Source: Agapetus fuscipes (taxonomy: Eukaryota > Arthropoda > Insecta > Trichoptera > Glossosomatidae). Taken from it: a DNA stretch of 64,000 bases. The stretch is from contig OX637345.1 of assembly GCA_951799405.1 (NCBI GenBank), forward strand, positions 13,702,001-13,766,000, in the 5' to 3' direction. The position numbers and the translations under genes were made by a program. Of this stretch, positions 39,690 through 49,416 are shown piece after piece. Within the stretch, counting starts at the first letter, position 1; every line of letters starts with the position of its first letter. The notes beneath the pieces are model-generated. The model ran no database searches. It saw nothing but the letters and a program-made list of their open reading frames with translations, and was not told where the DNA came from.

Positions 39690-39805
39690 TGAGTTCATCC
39701 TCAGTCGTCGTGCAGAGAGGATGTTCTCCTGAAGACGTTGGCTACGTCGCCGACGAAACGTCGAGAATGATGTAGTTTCTCTAAACGGTTCGTGAAATAT
39801 CCGAG
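39690..39805 (+). ncRNA. Element K with the best hammerhead-like core
   Basis: CTGAAGA at 39729-39735, stem gttggc/gccgac around loop tacgtc (one G-T pair), GAAACGTC at 39755-39762. The following ACGTC can pair with GATGT (39769-39773) as stem III, placing an A at the cleavage position. I could not find a good stem I, so activity is unproven. Confidence 0.6.
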
Positions 39806-40169
39806 TTAAATTATGTTTTGAAATTTGTGTAGTTTTAAAATTAATATAAATGTCAAAAATGATAAAATAAATAAACCGCAGAACCCGCTTAAAAACTTAA
39901 CACTACATACCACACCTTGTCTATGTCCCGTCGCAGTACGGCCTGCTAGGTTCCCGCCTCGGCCGCAGCATGGCGGCGCGTCGGCCAGCAAAAACCGGGT
40001 AAACAATAAATGGGAATTTCATATTCAAGACGCGCGCGCGCCCAACTCCCAAATTACAAAGACGGGGGGGGGGGGGGGGGGGGGTGGATGTGCTACCTAC
40101 CCATACCTACCTAGACTTACATTTTAAATACCTTTGTCATATAATTACTTAACTAGTTTTGGACTAATA
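39806..40169. other. No gene; poly(G) and GC-rich patch
   Basis: 20 G in a row around 40063-40084, 'acgcgcgcgcgccc' at 40028. The 100-codon frame across it is compositional. Confidence 0.5.
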
Positions 40170-40300
40170 AAAGATCGGCGATCATCATGGCTAGTTTGAC
40201 TTTGGATGCTGCGGACCGAACGATGCAGAACCATTGTGGCAGGTTTTTCAGCCACGACGTCCTTTGGCATCTATGGGATATTTTCCCCCCAATCTTACTT
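40170..40300 (-). pseudogene. LINE-beta C-terminal fragment
   Basis: Minus strand: near-continuous codons for TSWLKNLPQWF and AMMIADL, with a deletion relative to 9508-9835. Confidence 0.65.
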
Positions 40301-40305
40301 GCTGT

Positions 40306-40492
40306 GTATGTTCCTTGACTTATAGGTCGGTATGAGGCTGACCACCCATACTGTAAAAAATGGTTCACTTTGCCAATGTCACCCCTGTTGCAGGGAAGGT
40401 CGGCAAGAGTTGCAGGGCTTACGTTCATTTGAGATTGGGTTTTTATACTGCAGGTCCACATGCGGCATGTGTGAGCGTGAAATTATGCGTAT
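40306..40492 (+). repeat. Family A (A1b), plus arm of an inverted pair
   Basis: 'tatgttccttgacttatagg' to 'gtgaaattatgcgta', where it meets the tail of the opposite copy. The last ~60 bases are missing. Confidence 0.85.
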
Positions 40493-40748
40493 CTAATCTA
40501 AATCTAAATCTAAATCTAAGCTGCAAAGATATGTATCATTTGAGATTCATATTAAATGCATTCCCACAAACAGACACGCATAATTTCGCGCTCACACATG
40601 CCGCATGTGGACTTACAAAATAAAAAACCCAATCTCAAATGAACATAAGCCCTGCAACTCTTGCCGACCTTCCCTGAAACAGGGGTGACATTGGATAAGT
40701 GAACCATTTTTTACAGTATGGGTGGTCAACCTCATAACAACCTATCCT
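40493..40748 (-). repeat. Family A (A1b), minus arm, hexamer tail
   Basis: Begins with (TCTAAA)n rather than (TCTAA)n and ends 'cctcataacaacctat'. It shares the diagnostic 'gcataatttcgcgctcacac' with its partner. Confidence 0.85.
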
Positions 40749-40862
40749 ATTGTAAGTACACAATCAGCATTTGTAAGCGCGAACTACACGTGTTTGTTTG
40801 TGGGCATACATCTGAGAGCTTTGAATGAATATATCCTTGCAACTTAGATGATAGATTATAGA
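40749..40862 (+). repeat. Family A (A3), 3' half
   Basis: 'attgtaagtacacaatcagc' to 'ttgcaacttagatgataga'. Confidence 0.8.
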
Positions 40863-41052
40863 TGCTGCGGCTCGAAACCGAACGATGCCGAACCATTGTG
40901 GCAGGTTTTTCAGCCACGACGTCCTTCGGCATCTATGGATTAGTTTTACCCCAATCTTACCCCGTATGATAAGATGAAGGAGACAGTACTTCTCATTTTT
41001 CCAAACGTGACCAAAATGCATTAGCTTTCTTTGCTCAATGGTTAGCAGAAGT
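40863..41052 (-). pseudogene. LINE-beta C-terminus
   Basis: Minus frame: KQRKLMHFGHVWKNEKYCLL, HLIIRGKIGV, then RRTSWLKNLPQWFG. It matches 9508-9835 but lacks some codons in between. Confidence 0.75.
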
Positions 41053-41190
41053 TGCTTACAGCAACTGCATCTTGCTTGAGAATTGGCGCTTTCTACAGCG
41101 ACGATCAAGCTCACAGAGGGCTCTTGAGGAGTAATTCACACAAAAACAGCGCTCACCAAATGAATGAACCTAATATAATTATTACTAACA
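41053..41190 (+). repeat. SINE-F 3' half
   Basis: 'ttacagcaactgcatcttgc' to 'cagcgctcaccaaatgaatg' and a weak (ATT) tail. Confidence 0.75.
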
Positions 41191-41719
41191 AAAAATGAGA
41201 TTAAATTTGATGTAATTTTTCATACATAGATACTTTGTTGGTTTAATACTAGAAGTATAAAAAGGGGAATGGGGCTTACTAGGCGGCTAATCGTAGAAAC
41301 TTTGCCTCGGAGATGTGAAGGGGGCGTTGGGGGAAGTTGGGGGTGGGGTGGGGTAGTTGGGGGGAGTTGTGGGAGGTTGTGGGAGGGGTAGTTGGGGGTG
41401 GGGGGGACTCTCCCGTGGCTCGAAAGTTTAAATTACTAATTCACGCCGCGCAGATGACGGATTCTGGTTAATTTTTGAGATTTCGCAAGGGAGCCGTGGC
41501 AAAAATGCGAAGTGCGCTCTTTCTCTAGCCGCCATTAAAATTATTCAAATTACCTTGTAGGTACGTAATTATTAAAAAACAACAACAAACAAGGAATAAC
41601 AACAGTGTACATTGTACAATGTTGGATAATAATGAAGCTTAGCAATTGTCATGAAAATTAAAATGTTTTATAATAATAATAATTAGACAATATATAATAT
41701 ACCTAGTGCAAAAAAAAAA
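41191..41719. other. No gene; G-rich tract
   Basis: 41320-41415 contains repeated 'ggggtagttggggg'-like words, suggesting a short G-rich tandem. Confidence 0.55.
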
Positions 41720-42208
41720 CGCAACAAAGCTACACATATAGTGTAACTTCTTGCCTGCGTTATCCCCGAAGAGGTCGCATGTGGCGATTCGGAACCTATT
41801 TATTTTTACGGGTAAGGGGGCCGGCCTCACACCAACCACTTTCAGTTGAAGTGGGGGTTTCCCAGCTCCCGGGGGGGCTGGTTCTCATTTCTTGTGAATG
41901 CTGAGTAAACCTTGAGGTTGAACCCTTGCTCTCGGCATGGAATGCAAGCATTCTACCAATTGAGCTATCGACCTTTTTACGAGCTTGGTCTTCGTCGCAA
42001 CAAAGCGTCAATTCTCAAGCAAGACCCAGTTGCTGTAAGGCTGGATAGACCTTTGGTGACCGGTCATTGGTAAAGGTTTATGAATTTTCAACCCAGCGAA
42101 GAGCAAATTTGAAAATATAAATGGTATATTTTTTGTGCTCCGCCGGGATTCGATCCCACAACCTTCCCATTCAGAGTTCGAAGTGTTACCACTGAACTAC
42201 GGACCGGT
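41720..42208 (-). repeat. Composite SINE F-C, copy 3
   Basis: Minus strand: SINE-F head (B box 'gggatcgaatccc'), body to 'gaccaagctcgtaaaaa', then SINE-C head 'ggtcgatagctcaattgg' and its body, which lacks the 'tttatttcaaaccc' segment as in copy 1. It ends at the SINE-C tail. Both A boxes are present, so two pol III promoters lie in tandem. Confidence 0.85.
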
Positions 42209-42299
42209 CTAGTGCCGTTTTGTGATAAATCCCTGCAAGGGCACTATTCAACTGGAACATCTCCGAAACAAACATGTCTTCAATCCTGAGTTAAATGCA

Positions 42300-42558
42300 C
42301 TAATCTATAATCTAAAATCTAAGTTGCAAAGATATATTCACATTTACGATGCATATTAAGTGCATGCCCACAAAGAGACATGTGTCAGTTCACGCTTAGA
42401 AATGCTGCATGTGTGCTAACAAATTAAAATCAGACACCTCTAACTAACATAAATCCTGCAACTTTGGCTGACCTCCCCTGAAACTGCAGGGGTGACATTG
42501 GAAAAGTGAACCATGTTTTTTATAGTATGGGTGGTCAGCCTCATACAACCTATAAGTC
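42300..42558 (-). repeat. Family A, full length (A3)
   Basis: 'aatctataatctaaaatcta' to 'acctataagtcaatgat'. Confidence 0.8.
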
Positions 42559-43155
42559 AATGATTCAGATTGTTAATTTATCTCTGCGACTTTAATGATA
42601 AGATAACATAATATTTTTAATATTATTATTACATTAATATTAAAAGATTTTTGGTTAGTGCGCAAAAAAGAGAAAAGCCACCCACTTTGAGAGGAGAAGG
42701 GGGTAAGTCGGTGAAAGGACGTAGGGGGAGTAGGGGGGAGGTTGTTAGGGAACATCGGGGGGGAGGAGGGGGTGGTGGGGGGCGCGAGAAGAAGTTTTCA
42801 AATTTACAATTTATACTCGGCGCGCTCAGCCATTTTGAATTTTACAAGGATTCGCAGTGAGAGAGAGCTGTAGTGAAGAATGAGGGGAGGTGGGTAGAGA
42901 TGAAAAGATGGGAGAGATGAAAAGATTGGGGGGAGGGGAGGGTGGATGAAAGCATGGGGTGACCGCCCTCGAAGGGGTTTCTTATGTTTTTGAAATGTTC
43001 GTAATTAGTGAAGGAAAATTTGAATTATATTTCTAATTAGAAATTATATTTGGAGATGAAAGAAAATTAATAAATAAATATATGTTTACTGATCTATACT
43101 ATGTCTTATAATTAAGATTTAGTATTGAAATAATAAATGCTGAATGAATAGACAC
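42559..43155. other. No gene; G-rich island
   Basis: 42680-42960 is G-rich with runs up to eight ('ggtggtggggggcgcg'). Confidence 0.6.
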
Positions 43156-43640
43156 AGAGTCCTGGAGGATGGTGGTGAGACTACAAGGTGATAGTGACAC
43201 CAAAAAAGTAAATAAGTGACAACATTACACATGACGCTGAAATCCTAGGTGTCAGTGGACCATGGACTGAACCAGCTCAAGACAGAGAGTCCTGGAGGAT
43301 GGTGGTGAGACTACAAGGTGATAGTGACACCAAGAAAGTAAATAAGTGACAACATTACACATCACCGTTGAGCGGTTCGTAATCTAGTGGTAACGCTTCG
43401 GACTCGTAAATGGCAATTTGTGGGCTCGAATCCCAGCGGAGCACAAATAATGTACAAATTATATTTTTAAGGGTTTGGTGGTTTAATATACAATTTATAT
43501 TTTCAAATATGCTCTTCGCTGGGTAAAACAGTTCCTTCGGACTTCTATTAAGTAAAAAATGACAACTTTACACATGACGCTGAAGCCCTAGGTGTCAGTG
43601 GACCATGGACTAACATTGCAAAAGACAGAGAGTTTAATGA
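43156..43640 (+). repeat. 130-bp tandem array derived from LINE-epsilon, split by SINE-F
   Basis: 'agagtcctggaggatggtgg' recurs 130 bases apart (43157, 43287). Units read DAEILGVSGPWTEPAQDRES, then WRMVVRLQGDSDTKKVNK, stop, matching the end of LINE-epsilon at 60573-60994. A third partial unit (43545-43640) lies beyond the SINE-F. Confidence 0.75.
43373..43532 (+). repeat. SINE-F head and proximal body, nested in the array
   Basis: 'cggttcgtaatctagtggta' with B box 'gggctcgaatccc'. A 40-base duplication of 'caaattatattttyaag' precedes 'gctcttcgctgggta', where it stops. Confidence 0.75.
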
Positions 43641-43914
43641 GATTTAAAAGCGATATATACTAGTTCGTTTTCTGCTGGATTCTCTTTTTAATTAAAAAAA
43701 TATTTTACAGAATTTATTTTTCACAATTTATTTTTACAATTTATTTCACAACTAAACAATCACTGTTTATAGGTGTTACTCAGCAAATTGCTTTCTACCG
43801 ACTTTACTATCCGCACCATTTTGATCTCTTTTATAATGAACCAGAGGGTCTTTCTCGCATTTACTCTAGTAAATACATAATAAATAAAATAAAATAATAA
43901 ATAAATAAGTAAAC

Positions 43915-44175
43915 TTCAAATTTAGGATACTATTCTCCTATTAACAGAATGTGTCGTCTTTTAAATTCTTCCTCTCATCTAGATTTATGCGGCATGAGCC
44001 TGTCGGAATTCCGTAGAGCTTTGTTTTGCTGAGGAAAGTATAGATATTTATTTGACTGTGCCATTATGTAATATTAATCCTTAAATTATATTGTTTTCTT
44101 TGTCATTCTTTGTAAATACCGTGTCATACAATTATGTAATTGGACTATCATGTCCGTTAATAAAAATAAATAAAT
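43915..44175 (+). pseudogene. LINE-eta-type 3' end
   Basis: A short frame YYSPINRMCRLLNSSSHLDL, CGMSLSEFRRALFC, stop at 44031 resembles the terminal 'N.....DIF..SL..F' of Jockey-type LINEs. The 3' UTR ends 'aataaaaataaataaatg'. Confidence 0.55.
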
Positions 44176-44715
44176 GATCTATCATTCCACCACCAGAATG
44201 TTATGTACACACACAATCACAACCACTTCCAGACGGTTTTGTCTCACGTGTATAAGTGTGCGTAGTCAAATTCGCAACAATAATCAAAATTACAAAAATT
44301 AAAATATATTTTAAAACTTTTATAAGAACAATGAGGTAGCACGCGTGCGCTTTCCCGAATCCCACCCAACATTTTATAAGTTTGTTTTATAGACACAGAG
44401 ACGTATCAAGTAGTTTCTAGGGGGGGAGTTGGATATGCAGGAAGTACCCCCCTCTCCCCCTCCCGCCCCTAAATCCCACCCTTCTAGTTTTAGAAGCGAA
44501 ATGAGTTGCCTGTTCGTATTTGAACAAAGTCTGGCTTACTTCATTTCACGTTGTACTATGCACCTTCTTAGTTGTTACAAACCCCCCTAACCATTCTGGA
44601 GAATTGGTTTTATTCCAACAAACAAGAATAATCTCTTTAAAGTATATATTGTTGAAAAGGAACGTATTTGTATATCTATTTAATTTTTGCTAGATACATT
44701 ATTTATACTTTGTAT
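44176..44715. other. No gene; short C-rich tract
   Basis: 44420-44480 flips from G-rich to C-rich ('gggggggagttgg', 'cccccctctccccctccc'), a potential local hairpin. Confidence 0.45.
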
Positions 44716-44920
44716 TCCTTGACTTACAGGTTGGTATGAGGCTGACCTCCCATACTGTAAAAAAAAGGTTCACTTTGTCAATGTCACCCCTTTTTCAGGG
44801 AAGGTCTGAAGTTTGGATTTTTTTTAAGTAGGTATACCTGCACCATTTGTAAGCGCGAACTTGCGAGTGTCTTTATGTTAATGTTAATATATATTTTTGA
44901 AACTTTAATTTTAGGTTAAT
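44716..44920 (+). repeat. Family A with internal deletion (A3)
   Basis: 'ttccttgacttacaggttgg' to 'cagggaaggtc', then 'gaagtttggatttttttt' to 'gaaactttaatttta'. Confidence 0.8.
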
Positions 44921-44977
44921 TGATACTTAGCTGAATGGTTAACGCTTCGAGCTCATAATTAAAAAACCGTGACTTCA

Positions 44978-45082
44978 GTTTTTTTTTTTTTTTTAAATAA
45001 ATTTGTGAAGAGGAATGCAATTCACCAACCTATTTTGCCTATCCAGTTGTCTTCATGCGAAAGCAAAAGAAAGAAGAAGATT
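44978..45082 (-). repeat. SINE-G 3' end
   Basis: A poly(T) run, then 'gtgaagaggaatgcaattca' and 'ccagttgtcttcatgcgaaa'. Confidence 0.7.
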
Positions 45083-45125
45083 TCCGGTTAATCATGGCAA
45101 AATAATATAATAATTTTTAAAATAG

Positions 45126-45220
45126 TCACCTTTTCCTGAAACCGGGGTGGCATCGGTAAAAATTATTCAAGTTTGTACACCATAAAGATCAGCCTCATAC
45201 CAACCTATTAATCAGGGATT
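45126..45220 (-). repeat. Family A, 5' end portion
   Basis: 'ctgaaaccggggtggcatcg' to 'cctcataccaacctattaat'. Confidence 0.7.
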
Positions 45221-45626
45221 TTTCATCCATTCGATAAAATAATATCTGTCAAATCAGATTACAAATTACTCAAATTTGGTTTCTTTTAAACATTAGACTA
45301 TCAAATATACTTCAAATAAGACAGGTTGACCCTTGATAACCGGTTTTTTCAACCGGTCAACGGTCATTGTCCAAGAAAAGGGTGAGCGGCGCTATAGACA
45401 AATTGTCTATAGAAATAGAAAAACCGGTTTTTCTTCTCACACTTCTTACGGCCATCGGTCAGTTTGAAACAAGAATAGCCACCTATTTTTTTTTTGAAGT
45501 TAAAAAGGTATCTATATATTGTAAAAGATGAGTTTTCATAGTCAAATGGATTTTTTTTTTATAAAGGAGAAACTGGACGTTTCAATGAGGTACATTTTAT
45601 ACGAGTTTTAACCGATTTCTATTATC
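45221..45626. other. Nothing recognised
   Basis: 'aaccggttttttcaaccggt' near 45340 is a local inverted repeat. No frame. Confidence 0.45.
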
Positions 45627-45874
45627 TATGTATAATCTAAGTTACAAAGATATTTTAACATTTTAAACTCTTAGTAAATGCATGCCCACAAACAGACACG
45701 TGTAAGTTCACGCTTACAAATGCTGCATGAGCACATACAAATTAAAGTCCAAACCTCAAATGAACATGAATTCTACAACTTGGCCGACCGTCCCTGAAAC
45801 AGGGGTGACATGTGCAAATTTAAACATTTGTTTACAGTATATCAGCTTCTCATACCAACCTATAAGTCAAGGAA
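45627..45874 (-). repeat. Family A, near full length (A3)
   Basis: 'atgtataatctaagttacaa' to 'acctataagtcaaggaat'. Confidence 0.8.
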
Positions 45875-46434
45875 TCTGATGAATGAAAAAAGGAGGGAGA
45901 GGGTGTTCGTTAAATCCGAAGTCCTAAATATAAAAAAAATTCAAAATCAATCAAAACATTTTTTTTGAAATCTTCACAATATGATTTTAATACGTACTTC
46001 ATATGTACCTAGCCATTGCTGTGATTTTATTACAAGCAAATAGTTCTTGCCGTACTTCATAAATTACAAAACATTATACACTCGATTGTTAGTGATCTGA
46101 AATGATTTCTACTTTGAAAGACCTTGAAAGTATAAGGTAGGTTCATAATAATTTTATTCTGTACTTACACAATTTTTAACGAATACTGTATAATCCATAC
46201 AGTTGCCTAGCCTCATTTAAAATGTTATGCGCATCCCTGTATGTAGCGTTATATAAATAACAAATACATATAAATATTAGGTACGTAGGTAGGTGTATTA
46301 GTTATAGCCGATGAGAGGTGGAGTAATTATTTTAGGTACCTAGGGTAATGAGATGTTCAATTGTGTACCTACTCGAAGTTTTTAGTCGTTCTAGAAGGTT
46401 CCAGCAAAATTGGCTTCTAGTAACTACTGTCGCT
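45875..46434. other. Nothing recognised
   Basis: AT-rich with 'taggtac' words. No frame or repeat match. Confidence 0.45.
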
Positions 46435-46660
46435 GCCATATAAAAGGCGGCAGGTGGCTTGCAGGAGTCAGTCTAAATACGACGCTCTACTTTTGAACAA
46501 GAAAGACATTGTAAGTGAAGACCAACTGTGAAATAATATAAAGTGCTAAACCACAAATGTGAATTGTTAAAAATAAATATAAATTGTTGAATAAATCTAA
46601 CTGAAAATAAATAATATTTTTTTTAATTTAAAAACTTTTTGAACCCTTAAACACAACAGT
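46435..46660 (+). mobile_element. Possible LTR: TATA and polyadenylation signals
   Basis: 'tataaaaggcggcagg' at 46440, 'aggagtcagtctaaatacg' about 25 bases on, and 'aaataaat' words near 46605-46615, then 'gaacccttaaacacaacagt'. 50935-51130 has the same order (TATA, ggagtcagt, aataaa, gaacccacaaa, aacagt). Both could be solo LTRs of one retrotransposon family. Confidence 0.35.
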
Positions 46661-46934
46661 AGCTATGATCATAGTTAATATTATATTATGTTTAGTGTAC
46701 CTACACACAAGCATCCCATATATTATATTCTTCTTATCTCTTTATACAGTACCTACATGTAATATAAAAGGCTTTTGTGGGTATGTATGTGTTTTTAACG
46801 ACCCAAAGATATAAGCGCCCGGCTAGCGAAGAAAACGGTAGCTCAATACAAGATAGACGTAGCCTAAATTATGACTTTAAAAAAAAAAAAGTTTCTTAAA
46901 CGTAAATAAACTGAAAATTTAAAAAACCTTTTTA

Positions 46935-47018
46935 ATGCGTTGTCTTCGAAGAGATTGCATGTAGCGAGTGTTACCTATTTATTTTTACATGTCAAAGAGC
47001 TGGCTCTACCTAAGGCCC
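46935..47018 (-). repeat. SINE-C 3' part, degraded
   Basis: 'gcgttgtcttcgaagagatt' to 'atttatttttacatgtcaaa'. Confidence 0.65.
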
Positions 47019-47060
47019 ACTATTATTCAAAATACTCCAGTTCGAAATAACTAAAACCGA

Positions 47061-47680
47061 GAATTACCGAAGCGACAAGCTAGTAGAGGAAGAAGTGTAA
47101 TGGGAACGATTGGAAGAATTGTAAGAAATAGGAAACTTACGAAAAATATGAGATTGGCGGTCCACAATGGCATATTGGTTCCGACATTGATGTATGGAAG
47201 TGAGGCGTGGACAGTTAATGAATGTGAGCTGAGTAAAGTATGTACGGTTGAAATGGCTTACCTGAGAGCAATGGCTGGAAAGACACTGAATGATGGAGTA
47301 CGTAATGATTGGGTGATGAACGAGTGTGGTATAAAAGAGAATATGAGAATGAAAGTACAAAAAAGTACGATGAGATGGTTCGGACATCTCGAAAGAATGG
47401 ATGATGAACGACTAACGAAGAAAGTGTACAAAGGAAATGTCAGAGGAAAGCGCGGAAGGGGAAGGCCGAAGAAAGAATGGTTGGACCAAATAGGTGAGAT
47501 TGCGAAAGAATGGAACTGCAGAGTGAGAATAAGAGAAGAGTACCTATGTATGAAAAAGGTGATGAATATTGAGGAAATGAAAGTGGTTTGTAAGGACCGA
47601 AAAAAGTGGAGGCGCATCTGCGGAGGTACCGGCCACCCCTAGTGGAACGGCGGTAGGATACAGTACAGTACAGATCAAGA
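47061..47680 (+). pseudogene. LINE-alpha reverse transcriptase C-terminus, longest ORF here
   Basis: A 180-codon frame (47100-47642): NRKLTKNMRLAVHNGILVPT, LMYGSEAWTVNECE, MAYLRAMAGKTLNDGVRNDW, MRWFGHLERMDDERLTKKVY, GNVRGKRGRGRPKKEWLDQI, ending CGGTGHP. 'L.P.LMYGSE.WT' is the thumb region after the RT palm, and 'RWFGH.ERM' to 'GRGRP...W.DQ' the C-terminal module of this RTE-like lineage. The catalytic YADD part and endonuclease are missing, so it is 5'-truncated and inactive. Just upstream the frame has two stops. It ends 'ggatacagtacagtacag', a pentamer tail. Confidence 0.85.
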
Positions 47681-48129
47681 AAATCAATGATCAGACGATG
47701 GAAAACAATTGTTGCATTTTAATTTTGAGTTAGGGCACTGCGAATTTCCAAGATGGCGGTATCTCTGCGGGGCGGAGCGCCTCGAGCGCCGTAGTTCAGA
47801 ATTTCTGAGCAAATTTAAAGAGAAATATTGCTTCGTAATGAATCGTGGGCCGGGGGGTGCGGTGTGAGGTGAGGAGGGGGGGGGATGAGGGGGAGAGGGG
47901 ATGCTGGAGGGAAGGGTGGCGGAGAAGTATCACATATAAGTGATACGAAAAATGAAGTTCACTGAAAAAAAAAAACATTTTTTATTAATTGCGGTGAGCA
48001 TAACACATTTCCATGAGTGTTTTCGTGACAAGCCGTTTGCATCTTCAGGTGGCCTAATTAACACTATATGGCCCAAATAGAAGGGTGTGTACCAATTTTG
48101 TGACGTCTTTGTCTTTCATCTAACTACAT
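47681..48129. other. G-rich tract and a lone hammerhead-like core
   Basis: 47845-47930 is G-rich. On the minus strand 48017-48048 reads CTGAAGA, sixteen bases with poor pairing, then GAAAACAC. Confidence 0.45.
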
Positions 48130-48365
48130 AAACTTTTATATTTTTAAGGTATTTCTGTTGACACAGTGAAAGCTATTGTAGTTTTTATAAATTGAATAGA
48201 AAAAACAATGTTTTGATTCATATTTATTAATTTTTTGCTCAAACTTTTTCACCCGATAAAATATTGTAACAACTATGCTCTCAAGATGCCTTATTAGGCG
48301 AAAACGTTGGAGCAAAAAATAAATAAAAAATTAGAAGAATTACAAATTGTTTTTTCTATTTAATT
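48130..48365 (+). ncRNA. Element L with hammerhead-like core
   Basis: CTCAAGA at 48280, stem gcct/aggc with loop tatt, GAAAACG at 48300. The flanks 'ttttttgctcaaac' and 'gagcaaaaaataaataaa' are mutually inverted. The 5' part 'tctgttgacacagtgaaag' is shared with the inverted copy below. Confidence 0.6.
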
Positions 48366-48720
48366 TATATAAAAAAACATACAGGTACCTAGCTACATTT
48401 TTTTTTACTTAATGAGTAATGGCCAAACTTGTTTAGGGAAAGGCCAGAAATTAATTAATTATCTGTAAGTATAGATGTATCTGTAATATCTTTATAGATG
48501 ACTAGAGCTCAGTCTAGCATGTACCAGCCTATTCCAGAATGATCTCGGGCAGACATTTTGAGTAAATACGAGTAAACATATCCAAATACATCTAAACACA
48601 CACATTCAAGTAAGTAAACAAATACATGGACACACAAACATAAGTAAAAATACAAAGACTTAAACTTATACATTCGTTACAGTATTTAAAATACATCAAA
48701 GTAAGACGAAAACAAATATT
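48366..48720. other. Nothing recognised
   Basis: AT-rich spacer between two inverted element L copies, with CA-rich words at 48585-48670. Confidence 0.45.
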
Positions 48721-48937
48721 TAACTTTTTTATAATTTATTTGGAAAAAACAAAGTTTTAATTCACTTTTTATTTCATTTTTTGCTCAAACGTTTTCGCCT
48801 AATAAGGCGAATTCTTCAGGAGCATAATTAATAAAATAAAAAGTGAATTAAAATTTGTTTTTTCCAATTGTATTCTTAAAATTCAATAGACTTTCACTGT
48901 GTGAACAGATTTACACTTAAAAATATTTTACGTTCGT
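48721..48937 (-). ncRNA. Element L, inverted copy with intact core
   Basis: Minus strand: CTGAAGA, 'attc', stem gcct/aggc with loop tatt, GAAAACG (48789-48818). About 46-base imperfect inverted arms surround it ('gttttaattcactttttatt'). Confidence 0.6.
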
Positions 48938-49332
48938 ATCCACGTATTGTGATGGCTCAAGCCCTCATACGGGAGGTAGGTATATGAAATATGAGGGAGG
49001 CAGGGGGGGCGTCTTTATTCAGAGATGTGTGGAATAATTTCTAAGGAAAAGTTAGCTAACAAAATACTTCTACGAGCTACTACAATGGATGATATGAAAA
49101 CTAATTATAATTTCAAATTAGTTTCAACTAAAAATAAACTTTAATTATGACGTACAGAAGGATGTGTTTTTGAAATGTGTAAGATATTTTCTTTAATGGA
49201 TTCAGATCAACTTTGACTAGATCGTTTTTATCGGAGGGTACACATCACACTTTATTTAATTTAATTTTTATCAAAATACAAGGCACTAGGTGCATTTTAC
49301 ATGTTAAGATTTATTTTACATTGGACTACGAT
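48938..49332. other. Nothing recognised
   Basis: AT-rich. A 75-codon frame at 49213-49440 runs into family A and has no recognisable domain. Confidence 0.45.
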
Positions 49333-49395
49333 CTTCAGCAATCAATAACGAAATATTTGTTTATCTTTTGTCTAGCAACCAGCCGGATATCACTA
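49333..49395 (+). repeat. Dispersed family P, copy 2
   Basis: 'cagcaatcaataacgaaata', 'tttgtttatctttt' and 'gtctagcaaccagccg'. Confidence 0.45.
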
Positions 49396-49416
49396 TTCTT
49401 TTATTTTTTTGTTTTG

